Assembly: GCA_033763635.1 (NCBI GenBank)
Contig: JANRKG010000272.1
Location: 1 to 20,527 of the forward strand
From: JANRKG01 sp033763635
Lineage (GTDB): Bacteria > Cyanobacteriota > Cyanobacteriia > GCF-001939115
Direction of reading: 5' to 3'
DNA: 20,527 bases
Under the pieces are notes generated by a model. The model was not told where the DNA came from and ran no database searches. It worked only from the letters and a program-made list of their open reading frames with translations. Position 1 is the stretch's first letter; every line of letters starts with the position of its first letter. The position numbers were made by a program, and so were the translations under genes. Below are positions 1 to 7,642 of this stretch, piece by piece.

Positions 1-3000
1 TGCTGCCCTCTAACCATCCGCCTATTTACCAGGTGTATGTTTACGGTCGGATTACAGGCTGTCAGCGTCCTGAATGGGCCAAGATCATTTATCTTAATCA
101 ACTAGATCGCTATCTGGAGCAGTTAAAACATCCAGTCACCCAGCCCTCTCCCGTCCCTGAGTCTCCCGTAGAACCGACGGCCACGCCTGACGTTACCCAA
201 TTTGCCCTGATTGTTCCGAATCGCACCCTCGCCCAGCGGGGGGAACCAGAAGCGATCGCCCGTTACTTAAGTGAAACCCTCAATCGCATGGGAATTGCGG
301 TGGAAGTCACCGCTCGCTTTATCGAAACGCCAGAGGCTTCTACCGCAACTGCTCAACAACGGAATCGCCGCCTCTGGATTCTCTGTACTTCTCCCTACAG
401 CCCAGACCCCAACCTCGTCGCGGAACCGATCGCCGAACAACTCCGGGATCTGGACCTGAAGGAATTTGGGGATGCCCTGCTTTTTTGTAAAGTGACTGGG
501 GAAGAGGAGGCAGACTGGGCTTTACGGGTAGACCTGACTCCACCCGAAGAGATGTTGCGAGATTGGGGCCAGTGGGGAGATGTGCAAGCTCTGACCCAAT
601 TACTCAGCCAAGCCCTGGCGAATGAGGGGATCACGATCGCCTCCGCTCTGAAGGAATCGACCCTGCACCTGTTCTGCCAATTGACCCATCCCAAAATGAG
701 CGCCCAGGCTCTAGATGGGTCTCCCCTACCAGAATTGACGGCTCCGGCTCAGCAATCCGTCGTCGGCACCGTGACTCCCTTGCTGGAATCGATCGCCCCA
801 CAGGGCATTCATGCGGCGGCTATTTACGGGCAACTGAACGGACAGGACGAACCCGTCTGGGTGAATTGGCTCTCCCTGCCTGCCTCAGTTCACCCGGCTC
901 TGACCGAGACAACCCTTCAACTGGCTCAGAAAGGCGATCGGCCCGCTCTGGTATTTCTCCTGCATCGCCTCCTGAATCCCGATCTCGATCGGCGCTTGGC
1001 GACTGGGGGAGTGCGGGTGCAGGTGCTTCCCAAGGGCGATCTCTTACACATTATGGTGGATGCCCCCGTCTGTCCCCAGCGGGAACAAACCGCATCCCAG
1101 ATTGCAAAGTACATTCGACAATTACACCTCTCTGGCGTGGCAGGGGTGCGGATTTATGGACGACGCGCAGGTCAGAAGCGGCCCCTGTGGAGCTATGGGG
1201 CAGACTTTGTGCGGCGAAAACGAATGGTGCCAGAGGCAACCCCCGAATTCGCGGCCTCTGATGCCTATGTCGGTGCCCTCATCGTTGATCCAGGCCACCT
1301 GACCACTCGCCCTGACCTGACTCCAGAGGATTTACGGACTCGCTTTGCCGAAGCCAGTCAGCAGGTTCTCCAAACGGCTCAACAATGGCTCTTGCGGACC
1401 CAAGTTTTTACCTCCACTGAACGGGGAGGTTCGCTGGTTCCCGCTGCTGCCGTTGCTTCCAGTAAACACCTATTCGGTAAAAATGCCCAACTTGCCCTGG
1501 TCTGGAGTGCGCTGGGTCTGGTGCTGGTCTTTAGTGGCGATCGGCTGCTGGGGGAAATTTTGCGGCTCCGGGCGGCCCAATCGGCAACGGCTTCTGTGCG
1601 GGTCGATCGCACCTCTAAACCTGCTGCACTACCTCCGGTGCGGGTGGTTTCTCCTTCGCCTTCCCCTGCCCTCCCCAGGCTTTCGCTAAATAAGTCGGGG
1701 CAGAAGGGGGGCCGAGTTTTTAACTCCTCAGGCTTTACAGAAACGAATTCTGCGACTGCGGACCCTGCTGCCATTTCCTCGATTCAGATTGTGAACCCAT
1801 CTCTGAATACGGGCCGTCCCCTGCCGTCCACAGACCGTCCTAACCTATCCAATCCGGATCTCCTGGCAGGGGTACGTTCTCCCTATGCCACCTTTAATAG
1901 TCGCCAGTTTGATCAACAACTGGCCCTGTACTATCGACGCTTGGCGGAAGCTGGCCCCCCCGATGTCCTGATTGTGGGGAGTTCCCGTGCCCTGCGGGGA
2001 GTTGACCCGACGGCTTTACAAACAGCCCTTGCAGCCCAGGGTCATTCCAACATCAGTATTTTTAACTTTGGGATTAATGGGGCAACGGTGCAAGTGGTCG
2101 ATCTGCTACTCCGCAAAATTCTTACCCCCGATCAACTGCCTCAGATGATTCTCTGGGCAGATGGGGCACGGGCCTTTAACAGTGGTCGAGAAGATGTCAC
2201 CTATAACGGAATTTTGGTGTCACCGGGATATCGCCAACTGAGCCAAACAGGGCACATTTCTCCCAATCCGACTTCCCAGGCAGAAGCGAAGTCCCCATCC
2301 CCTGAGAAAACGGCGATCGCCCCTGACGATCGCAGCATTCGAGAGACGATCGCCAGCAACTATCAGGCAATCAATGACTTCTTGACCCAGCGGCTCTCAA
2401 AATTTTCGGAAACCTATCCCCAGCGGCAAGAACTTCAGGGATTGTTACGAGATCAGATTGTGAGTTTGTCGCCTCATGTGGCACAAACTCCAGAACAACC
2501 CCGTTTGAAGCGGCAGGATAAGGCGGAGGCAACTGCTTCTCCGACTCCAGGTGATGCTTCTCCCTTACAGGCTGTTGATTTTGATGGCTTTATGCCTCTA
2601 TCCGTTCGCTATAACCCTGCCACGTATTACCAGAAGTATGCGCGGGTGTCTGGGGAATTTGATGGGGACTATGAAGCATTCCGGTTAGCGGGGAGACAGG
2701 CAGAAGCCCTGACAAAGCTGTTGGAGTTTACCAGGCAGCAATCCATTCCTGTGGTGTTTGTCAACCTGCCCCTCACTCAGGATTATCTGGACCCCGCCCG
2801 TTCTGAGTATGAGCAGGAGTATCAGGAATTTATGCGGAAAACGGCGATCGAGTGGCAAATGATCTTTCGAGATCTCAGCCAATTGTGGTTGACAGGAAAT
2901 GATTATTTTTCAGACCCCAGCCATCTAAATCGGTATGGTGCCTACGAGGTGGCCTACCGTTTAGCACAAGATCCCCTGATTACCTGGCCTAAATCTAAGT

Positions 3001-3002
3001 AA
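1..3002 (+). CDS. DUF1574-like modular membrane protein with SGNH-type C-terminus (5' partial)
   Basis: The frame is open to the left window edge (first full codon at 3), and the GTG at 33 falls inside a conserved module, so the true start lies upstream. Residues here count from the GTG. Three copies of a module with the core IYGR..GQ.RP.W are visible: near residues 2-14, 265-280 and 370-385. A hydrophobic segment near 482-505 is a single membrane span, followed by a Ser/Pro-rich linker (about 530-600). The C-terminal part has SGNH-hydrolase-like blocks: VLIVGSSRALRG (about 645-656, Ser in block I), FNFGINGATVQ (block II) and DPSHLNRYG (about 960-968, Asp-x-x-His). This order matches the large cyanobacterial proteins annotated as DUF1574. 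From known SGNH families, the domain may deacylate or acylate a cell-surface glycan; the substrate is not shown by the sequence. An acidic/Pro-rich insert at about 735-860 separates the blocks. Confidence 0.7.
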   Translation, partial: LPSNHPPIYQVYVYGRITGCQRPEWAKIIYLNQLDRYLEQLKHPVTQPSPVPESPVEPTATPDVTQFALIVPNRTLAQRGEPEAIARYLSETLNRMGIAVEVTARFIETPEASTATAQQRNRRLWILCTSPYSPDPNLVAEPIAEQLRDLDLKEFGDALLFCKVTGEEEADWALRVDLTPPEEMLRDWGQWGDVQALTQLLSQALANEGITIASALKESTLHLFCQLTHPKMSAQALDGSPLPELTAPAQQSVVGTVTPLLESIAPQGIHAAAIYGQLNGQDEPVWVNWLSLPASVHPALTETTLQLAQKGDRPALVFLLHRLLNPDLDRRLATGGVRVQVLPKGDLLHIMVDAPVCPQREQTASQIAKYIRQLHLSGVAGVRIYGRRAGQKRPLWSYGADFVRRKRMVPEATPEFAASDAYVGALIVDPGHLTTRPDLTPEDLRTRFAEASQQVLQTAQQWLLRTQVFTSTERGGSLVPAAAVASSKHLFGKNAQLALVWSALGLVLVFSGDRLLGEILRLRAAQSATASVRVDRTSKPAALPPVRVVSPSPSPALPRLSLNKSGQKGGRVFNSSGFTETNSATADPAAISSIQIVNPSLNTGRPLPSTDRPNLSNPDLLAGVRSPYATFNSRQFDQQLALYYRRLAEAGPPDVLIVGSSRALRGVDPTALQTALAAQGHSNISIFNFGINGATVQVVDLLLRKILTPDQLPQMILWADGARAFNSGREDVTYNGILVSPGYRQLSQTGHISPNPTSQAEAKSPSPEKTAIAPDDRSIRETIASNYQAINDFLTQRLSKFSETYPQRQELQGLLRDQIVSLSPHVAQTPEQPRLKRQDKAEATASPTPGDASPLQAVDFDGFMPLSVRYNPATYYQKYARVSGEFDGDYEAFRLAGRQAEALTKLLEFTRQQSIPVVFVNLPLTQDYLDPARSEYEQEYQEFMRKTAIEWQMIFRDLSQLWLTGNDYFSDPSHLNRYGAYEVAYRLAQDPLITWPKSK

Positions 3003-3003
3003 A

Positions 3004-3024
3004 GGCAGAGGGCAGAAGGCAGAA
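3004..3024. repeat. Heptameric short tandem repeat (STRR type)
   Basis: Three consecutive 7-bp units, GGCAGAG GGCAGAA GGCAGAA, start two bases after the stop codon of the upstream gene. Short tandem heptamers of this composition are common in intergenic DNA of filamentous cyanobacteria. A single related unit (GGGCAGAAGG) recurs near 13585. Confidence 0.7.
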
Positions 3025-3038
3025 GGGAAAGACTCGAA

Positions 3039-3066
3039 TGAAAGACACTCGTTTTCGTGTCTTTCA
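3039..3066. terminator. Bidirectional hairpin between convergent genes
   Basis: TGAAAGACAC (3039-3048) and GTGTCTTTCA (3057-3066) form a perfect 10-bp stem with an 8-nt loop. It lies between the 3' ends of the SGNH protein gene (+) and mtnA (-), so it could end transcription from both sides. There is no long T-run, so the mechanism is inferred from position and stem strength. Confidence 0.6.
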
Positions 3067-3088
3067 GCAACCGATTACCCCTTACCCA

Positions 3089-4150
3089 TTACCGAATCTG
3101 TTTCCCTTCCAACTGCTTCAAGTCTTTGGGAACGATCGCCCCATGCTCGGTGATGATGGCGGTAATCAGGTCTGCGGGGGTGACATCGAAGGCAGGGTTA
3201 TAGATTTGAATTCCGGGGGGGCAAATCCTAGTCTCCCCTACATGGCTCACCTCTTTGGAGTCCCTTTCTTCGATGGGAATCTGCGCCCCATCGGGCAGTT
3301 TGAAGTCAACGGTAGAGAGGGGGGCGGCAACAAAGAAGGGAATTTGGTGAGCTTTGGCAATCAACGCTACCGTATAGGTGCCAATCTTGTTCGCACTGTC
3401 GCCATTGGCAGCGATGCGATCAGCCCCGACAACGACCGCATCCACCATCCCCCGCCGCATACAGTGGGCAACCATACTATCAGTAATGAGGGTGACGGGA
3501 ATCTCGTCCTGTACGCATTCCCAGGCCGTCAGCCGTGCGCCCTGGAGGCGGGGGCGAGTTTCACAGGCAAAAACCCGCTCCAGTCGTTCCTGTTGCCATG
3601 CCGATCGCACCACCCCCAGGGCTGTCCCATATCCTGCGGTTGCCAGGGCACCTGCATTGCAATAGGTAAGGAGTCGGAGTCGTTGGGGAGTCGGGGGTAA
3701 CGCTTCAACTCCGTGATCGCCAATGCTGCGACAGGTTTGTAAGTCTTCTGTATTAATCCTCTGGGCTTCCTGAAGCAGGGTTTGCTTCAGAAAGTCGATC
3801 GGGCCAGCGGTCTGACGGGCTGTTTTCAGCATCCGATCGATCGCCCAAAATAAATTGACGGCGGTAGGACGGGTTGCCCGTAAGCATTCAGCAACGCGCT
3901 CTAACTCCTCCAGAAAGGCATCCCGTTCAGTTGTTTGAATGTCTCGTGCCCCCATATATATTCCATAGGCCGCCGCAACACCGATCGCTGGGGCACCCCG
4001 AACGATCATGGTTTTAATGGCCTCTGCCATATCTTGATAGTAATGAATGGCAACCAGGGCATATTCACCCGGTAAGCGATTCTGGTCAATCAAAAGTACA
4101 TGGTCGTCTTGCCAGACAACAGGATACACATGGGTTGATTCGAGAGACAT
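3089..4150 (-). CDS. mtnA: S-methyl-5-thioribose-1-phosphate isomerase MtnA
   Basis: MtnA converts 5-methylthioribose-1-phosphate to 5-methylthioribulose-1-phosphate in the cytosolic methionine salvage pathway. Family marks are clear: RGAPAIGVAAAYG near the N-terminus, YCNAGALATAGYGTALG carrying the expected catalytic Cys, and VVVGADRIAANGDSANKIG carrying the catalytic Asp of the eIF2B-alpha-like fold. I chose ATG 4150, giving 353 residues, over an in-frame TTG at 4159. The ATG has an AGGA about 11 nt upstream, whereas that AGGA is too close to serve the TTG. The frame is intact and of normal family length. No other methionine-salvage gene is in the window. It is divergent from the lipid-permease gene and convergent with the SGNH protein gene. 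I see no SAM riboswitch in its leader. Confidence 0.95.
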   Translation of the reverse strand: MSLESTHVYPVVWQDDHVLLIDQNRLPGEYALVAIHYYQDMAEAIKTMIVRGAPAIGVAAAYGIYMGARDIQTTERDAFLEELERVAECLRATRPTAVNLFWAIDRMLKTARQTAGPIDFLKQTLLQEAQRINTEDLQTCRSIGDHGVEALPPTPQRLRLLTYCNAGALATAGYGTALGVVRSAWQQERLERVFACETRPRLQGARLTAWECVQDEIPVTLITDSMVAHCMRRGMVDAVVVGADRIAANGDSANKIGTYTVALIAKAHQIPFFVAAPLSTVDFKLPDGAQIPIEERDSKEVSHVGETRICPPGIQIYNPAFDVTPADLITAIITEHGAIVPKDLKQLEGKQIR

Positions 4151-4193
4151 GACAGGCAATTCCTACAAGACTATAGTTCCAAAAAGGTCTAAG

Positions 4194-4209
4194 GTTTTGA
4201 TAGCAAAAC
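4194..4209. promoter_or_regulatory. Small inverted repeat in the divergent mtnA/mlaE promoter region
   Basis: GTTTTG-atag-CAAAAC is a perfect 6-bp inverted repeat in the 128-bp gap between the divergent mtnA and permease genes. It may be an operator, but its size makes a chance match possible. Confidence 0.2.
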
Positions 4210-4278
4210 AGGATTTCCATGACTGCGATCGGTTCAAGATTAGCAGGATTTTCGCAAGAGTATGGAATCATAAAGAAC

Positions 4279-5076
4279 ATGAGTGAACTAACAAGCGGAT
4301 CGGGGCTTCGAGTGTGGGGTCAGCGGTTGCTGGCAGCAGTTTTGTTAGGGGGGCAGGTTGTGATTCACCTGCTTGCTGGTAGAATTCATCGTCGCAATAC
4401 AGTCGATCAAATGGCTGTTGTGGGGCCAGAGTCTTTATTGATTGCGCTGACAACGGCAGCTTTTGTCGGAATGGTGTTTACCATTCAAGTGTCGCGGGAG
4501 TTTATTCGGTTAGGGGCCGGAAGTGCGGTCGGTGGGGTGTTGTCCCTGGCCCTGGCCCGTGAACTTTCCCCCGTGCTAACTGCTGTGATCATTGCAGGAC
4601 GGGTTGGATCTGCCTTCGCCGCTGAAATTGGCACGATGCGGGTGACAGAACAGATTGATGCTCTGTACATGTTGAAAACAGATCCGATCGATTACCTCGT
4701 GATCCCACGAGTCGTTGCGTGTTGCCTGATGCTTCCCATTCTCACCATCTTTTCCTGGGTGACGGGCATGGCTGGAGGGTTCCTGGTTGCTACCTCCCTC
4801 TACGACATCTCCCCCAGCGTCTTCCTCAACTCCGCCCGCAATTTTCTGGACATGTGGGATTTCGGGAGTGCAGCAATCAAAGGGTTTGTCTTTGGTGCTT
4901 TGATTGCGACGATCGGCACCAGTTGGGGGCTAACAACGACGGGAGGCGCAAAGGGTGTCGGTCAATCCACGACGACGGCAGTTGTCACCTCTTTGCTGGC
5001 CATTTTTATCTTTAATTTCTTTCTTTCCTGGTTGATGTTTCAGGGGCTTGGGAGTGGGATGATGGGAGGGTTTTAA
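4279..5076 (+). CDS. MlaE/TGD1-type lipid ABC transporter permease
   Basis: This is an inner-membrane permease of the MlaE (DUF140) family, the membrane subunit of ABC systems that move phospholipids between inner and outer membranes; the plant plastid homologue is TGD1. Visible marks are an amphipathic N-terminus (GLRVWGQRLLAAVLLGGQ), a first span ending AAFVGMVFTIQVSREF, the family core LALARELSPVLTAVIIAGR followed by GSAFAAEIGTMRVTEQIDAL, and further hydrophobic segments to the C-terminus. About five spans are expected. An ATG at 4219 in frame would add 20 poorly conserved-looking residues; I prefer ATG 4279 (265 residues) because family members usually begin just before the amphipathic helix. 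No ATPase or MCE substrate-binding partner is in the window, so those subunits must be encoded elsewhere. It heads a same-strand run with DUF3119, DUF3086 and plsY. Confidence 0.92.
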   Translation: MSELTSGSGLRVWGQRLLAAVLLGGQVVIHLLAGRIHRRNTVDQMAVVGPESLLIALTTAAFVGMVFTIQVSREFIRLGAGSAVGGVLSLALARELSPVLTAVIIAGRVGSAFAAEIGTMRVTEQIDALYMLKTDPIDYLVIPRVVACCLMLPILTIFSWVTGMAGGFLVATSLYDISPSVFLNSARNFLDMWDFGSAAIKGFVFGALIATIGTSWGLTTTGGAKGVGQSTTTAVVTSLLAIFIFNFFLSWLMFQGLGSGMMGGF

Positions 5077-5183
5077 GGGATGAGGCAATGAGGGGATAGG
5101 GGGATGGGGAGAGATTGGAATCATAAATTTTCATCTCCTCCCCCCCTTAGAATAGAGAAAGCCCATCACCCTCAGAACCAGCC

Positions 5184-5576
5184 GTGACTACAACGTCTAT
5201 TCCCCAATCGCCTGAGGCGATCGAACTCGCTCCCAGCTATCGAATTCCGATCGCCCTTTTCCTGATGGGCATTCCTTTAGCCTTCATCCAGATCTGGGTC
5301 GGTGGAGTAGTTGCCCTGTTTGGCATCTTTCTACTGTTTCAAACAGTTACCCTCCGCTTGCGGTTTACAGAAACAGACCTGGATGTATATCGGGGAGAAA
5401 CGCTGATCCGCCGATTTCCTTATCAGGACTGGCAAAATTGGGAGATTTTTTGGGCAAAGGTTCCCATTCTGTTCTATTTTCGAGAGGTTAAAAGTATTCA
5501 CTTCTTACCCATGCTGTTTAGTGCCAGCCAGTTAAGAGCTTGCCTGGAGCAACGGTTTCCCAAAGTGAATCCGTAG
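5184..5576 (+). CDS. DUF3119 family membrane protein
   Basis: A 130-residue protein starting at GTG 5184. A hydrophobic hairpin (about residues 20-55, with PIALFLMGIPLAFIQIWVGG) is followed by a compact region with LRLRFTETDLDVYRGE and RRFPYQDWQNWEIFW, resembling a small PH-like beta domain facing the cytosol. I recognise this as DUF3119, a cyanobacterial/plastid family with no assigned reaction. It sits 107 bp after the lipid permease and 43 bp before the DUF3086 gene, in the same direction. I infer co-transcription and a role linked to membrane lipids or envelope. No catalytic motif is visible. Confidence 0.8.
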   Translation: MTTTSIPQSPEAIELAPSYRIPIALFLMGIPLAFIQIWVGGVVALFGIFLLFQTVTLRLRFTETDLDVYRGETLIRRFPYQDWQNWEIFWAKVPILFYFREVKSIHFLPMLFSASQLRACLEQRFPKVNP

Positions 5577-5619
5577 TATTTTCCTGAGATTTGCCATTTA
5601 GTACACCCTGAACGACTCG

Positions 5620-6699
5620 ATGAACTCGGATAATTTTCCCACCCAATTTGAATCTCAATCTGGGGATCAATCCTCCCCAACATCCCTGAATTTGGCGAGT
5701 ACCCCTGCCCCATTTTCTGACCTGACTACAGATTTGCGTCAGGAAATTGAGACGTTAGAGCAACGTAAAAAGGCTCTGCAACAGGAAATCGACTCTTTGC
5801 AAGCAACCTACAACCAGCGATTACAATCCCAGGTTACAGAAACTCAAAACACGTTAGGGCGCTTGATTCAAGAAGGGGTAGGGGAATTAGAACAACGTCG
5901 TCAGACTTTGCAACTCACAGTTGAGCAACTGGAGCGTCGCCAGGAACGCATTCGCAATGAAATGCGGACCACTTTCGCGGGAGCATCGCAAGATCTGGCA
6001 ATTCGGGTACAGGGATTCAAAGATTATTTGGTCGGCAGTCTACAAGATCTGGTGAATGCGGCGGAACAGTTGCAGATGACTCCCCAGGCGAAGGAAGTGG
6101 AAAAACCGATCGTTGAAGAACGCACTCCTCGCCAGAAGGCCCGGACACCCGACTTTTCAGAACAAACTTTTGAAGAAGATACCCGCCGCATTCGGGGATT
6201 GCTGGACCAATATCGCACGAACCCCGAATACTACGGTCCCCCCTGGCAGTTACGCCGCACCTTTGAGCCAGTCCATGCGGAGCGGGTCTCTAATTGGTTT
6301 TTCACCCAAGGAGGTCGGGGGGCAATCCGATCGATGGGCAGTCGGCTCCAAAATATTTTGATTGCCTCGGCAACCGTCTCTATTCTGCGAGATCTGTACG
6401 AGGACCAGTTGCGGGCACTCATTCTCGCGAATAGTCCGGAACGGCTGGGAGAATGGCGGCGGGGGCTTCAGGATTGTCTGGGGATCACTCGGAGCGATTT
6501 TGGTCCAGAACAGGGGATTATCCTATTCGAGACGGCGGAAGCGGTCAGTCAAAAGGCCGATCGCATCATCAAACAGGGAGATATGCCCCTGATTGTTGTG
6601 GATGAGGGAGAGGATCAGATCAGCCTGTCACTGCTTCAGTATCCGCTTTTGCTGGCCTTCGCCCCCGATCCGCAAAATCCATCCTACTCACTGCGATGA
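5620..6699 (+). CDS. DUF3086 domain protein with N-terminal coiled coil
   Basis: A 359-residue soluble protein. Residues 1-35 are Ser/Pro-rich and probably disordered. Residues about 36-115 are a strong coiled coil (LRQEIETLEQRKKALQQEID onward, heptads of Leu/Ile with Glu/Gln/Arg). A linker carries acidic and basic patches, and the rest is a globular region beginning TRRIRGLLDQYRTNPEYYG and including QGGRGAIRSMGSRLQN. This matches the cyanobacterial DUF3086 family, whose function is unknown. There is no signal peptide or membrane span. It lies 43 bp after DUF3119 and 47 bp before plsY, so it is probably the third gene of the lipid-associated operon. A scaffold or regulatory role is inference from the coiled coil and context. 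Confidence 0.85.
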   Translation: MNSDNFPTQFESQSGDQSSPTSLNLASTPAPFSDLTTDLRQEIETLEQRKKALQQEIDSLQATYNQRLQSQVTETQNTLGRLIQEGVGELEQRRQTLQLTVEQLERRQERIRNEMRTTFAGASQDLAIRVQGFKDYLVGSLQDLVNAAEQLQMTPQAKEVEKPIVEERTPRQKARTPDFSEQTFEEDTRRIRGLLDQYRTNPEYYGPPWQLRRTFEPVHAERVSNWFFTQGGRGAIRSMGSRLQNILIASATVSILRDLYEDQLRALILANSPERLGEWRRGLQDCLGITRSDFGPEQGIILFETAEAVSQKADRIIKQGDMPLIVVDEGEDQISLSLLQYPLLLAFAPDPQNPSYSLR

Positions 6700-6746
6700 G
6701 GCCAAAATCCGGTTCAATGGTGATAGTGGGACAGGGATGATGGGTC

Positions 6747-7433
6747 ATGGGTAATGGGATTTGGTGGGTCGCAAATGTTGGTGTGTTGGTCGTTGCCTAT
6801 CTGTTGGGATCTTTGCCCAGTGGATATCTGGCGGGAAAACTGCTGAAAGGAATTGACATTCGGGAACAGGGGTCTGGCTCAACGGGGGCCACGAATGTCC
6901 TGCGAACTGTTGGGAAAGGGCCAGCGGCAGTCGTACTGGCGGCGGACATTCTAAAAGGGGTGGCGGCCGTCCTGTTCGTTCGTTGGTTAGGCAACCTTCC
7001 GACCTTGATTGCCCTTGCGCCATCGGCTGAATCGCTGACCATCTGGATTCCCTGGTTAGCAACGCTGGCAGGATTAGCGGCACTTTTAGGCCATAGTCGA
7101 TCGATCTGGCTGAAGTTTACGGGGGGGAAGTCCGTTGCAACAGGTCTAGGCGTTCTCCTTACCCTGGACTGGCAGGTGGGATTGGCAACTCTGGGAGTGT
7201 TCGTTATCTTATTGGCTCTGTTCCGGATCGTGTCGTTAGGGTCGATCGCCGCTGCTTTTGCGGTTGGAATTCTGATGGTGGCCCTTCAAAAACCTCTGGC
7301 CTATCAACTCTTTGCCGTCACTGCTGGGGCTTACGTCATCCTGCGACATCGCGGCAACATCCAACGCTTGCTCGCTGGAACGGAACCCCAGATTGGGCAG
7401 AAATTACCCCAAAGTGAAGAAGCACAGAGTTAG
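6747..7433 (+). CDS. plsY: Glycerol-3-phosphate acyltransferase PlsY
   Basis: PlsY is the inner-membrane enzyme that acylates glycerol-3-phosphate from acyl-phosphate to make lysophosphatidate, the first step of phospholipid synthesis. All three cytosolic family motifs are present: GSLPSGYLAGKLL near residue 22, the Gly-rich GSGSTGATNVLRTVGKGPA near 48, and GHSRSIWLKFTGGKSVATGLG near 112. Hydrophobic spans lie between them. The 228-residue length is slightly longer than typical, with an added loop around residues 85-100 and a charged C-terminal tail. It ends a four-gene same-strand run and is convergent with the double phosphatase gene. Confidence 0.95.
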   Translation: MGNGIWWVANVGVLVVAYLLGSLPSGYLAGKLLKGIDIREQGSGSTGATNVLRTVGKGPAAVVLAADILKGVAAVLFVRWLGNLPTLIALAPSAESLTIWIPWLATLAGLAALLGHSRSIWLKFTGGKSVATGLGVLLTLDWQVGLATLGVFVILLALFRIVSLGSIAAAFAVGILMVALQKPLAYQLFAVTAGAYVILRHRGNIQRLLAGTEPQIGQKLPQSEEAQS

Positions 7434-7446
7434 GCTGACTGTCAGC
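7434..7446. repeat. 13-bp near-perfect palindrome immediately after plsY
   Basis: GCTGAC-T-GTCAGC begins at the base after the plsY stop codon. The centre is one base, too short for a good RNA hairpin loop, so a duplex protein-binding site or chance is more likely than a terminator. Confidence 0.3.
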
Positions 7447-7457
7447 GGTTGTTAGAG

Positions 7458-7492
7458 CTTGGCTTAATACTTTGTCTGAGCCGAAAGCCAAG
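7458..7492. terminator. Hairpin downstream of plsY
   Basis: CTTGGCTT (7458-7465) pairs with AAGCCAAG (7485-7492), giving an 8-bp stem and a 19-nt loop, 25 bp after the plsY stop. It is a candidate terminator for the lipid operon. No T-run follows, so confidence is limited. Confidence 0.4.
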
Positions 7493-7521
7493 GGCAATAA
7501 CCGATCGCGGGCATCGACTGC

Positions 7522-7578
7522 TTGAGGGGTAGGCTTTCTTCCCCGTGTCTGAAGTGGGGCTTCCAGCCTACCCCTCAA
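7522..7578. repeat. Strong 14-bp inverted repeat; terminator or transposon-end relic
   Basis: TTGAGGGGTAGGCT (7522-7535) and AGCCTACCCCTCAA (7565-7578) are perfect inverted repeats enclosing 29 bp that itself has CCCC and GGGG blocks. It lies between the convergent plsY and phosphatase genes and could end transcription from both. The enclosed text (TTCCCCGTGTCTGAAGTGGGG) resembles, from memory, the subterminal hairpins of IS200/IS605-type elements in cyanobacteria, so a solo end or miniature element is an alternative. A further CCCCA/TGGGG repeat follows at 7582-7598. Confidence 0.55.
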
Positions 7579-7642
7579 ACTCCCCATTTTGGGTGGGGGC
7601 TGAGCGACGCTAAAGCTTGTTCGATTGCTCAAACATGAAGCC

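Noticed and set aside
33..35. GTG at 33 as start of the first gene
   Set aside because: The frame is open to the window edge and the codons around 33 belong to a module repeated twice later in the protein, so the gene is 5' truncated by the window.
3038..3700. Open frame of 220 codons on the plus strand antisense to mtnA
   Set aside because: mtnA on the opposite strand has all catalytic motifs; the antisense translation has no recognisable pattern.
4157..4159. TTG start for mtnA
   Set aside because: ATG three codons downstream has better spacing to the AGGA, and TTG starts are rare here.
4151..4278. SAM or other riboswitch upstream of mtnA or the permease gene
   Set aside because: The leader is short and I see no conserved riboswitch helices.
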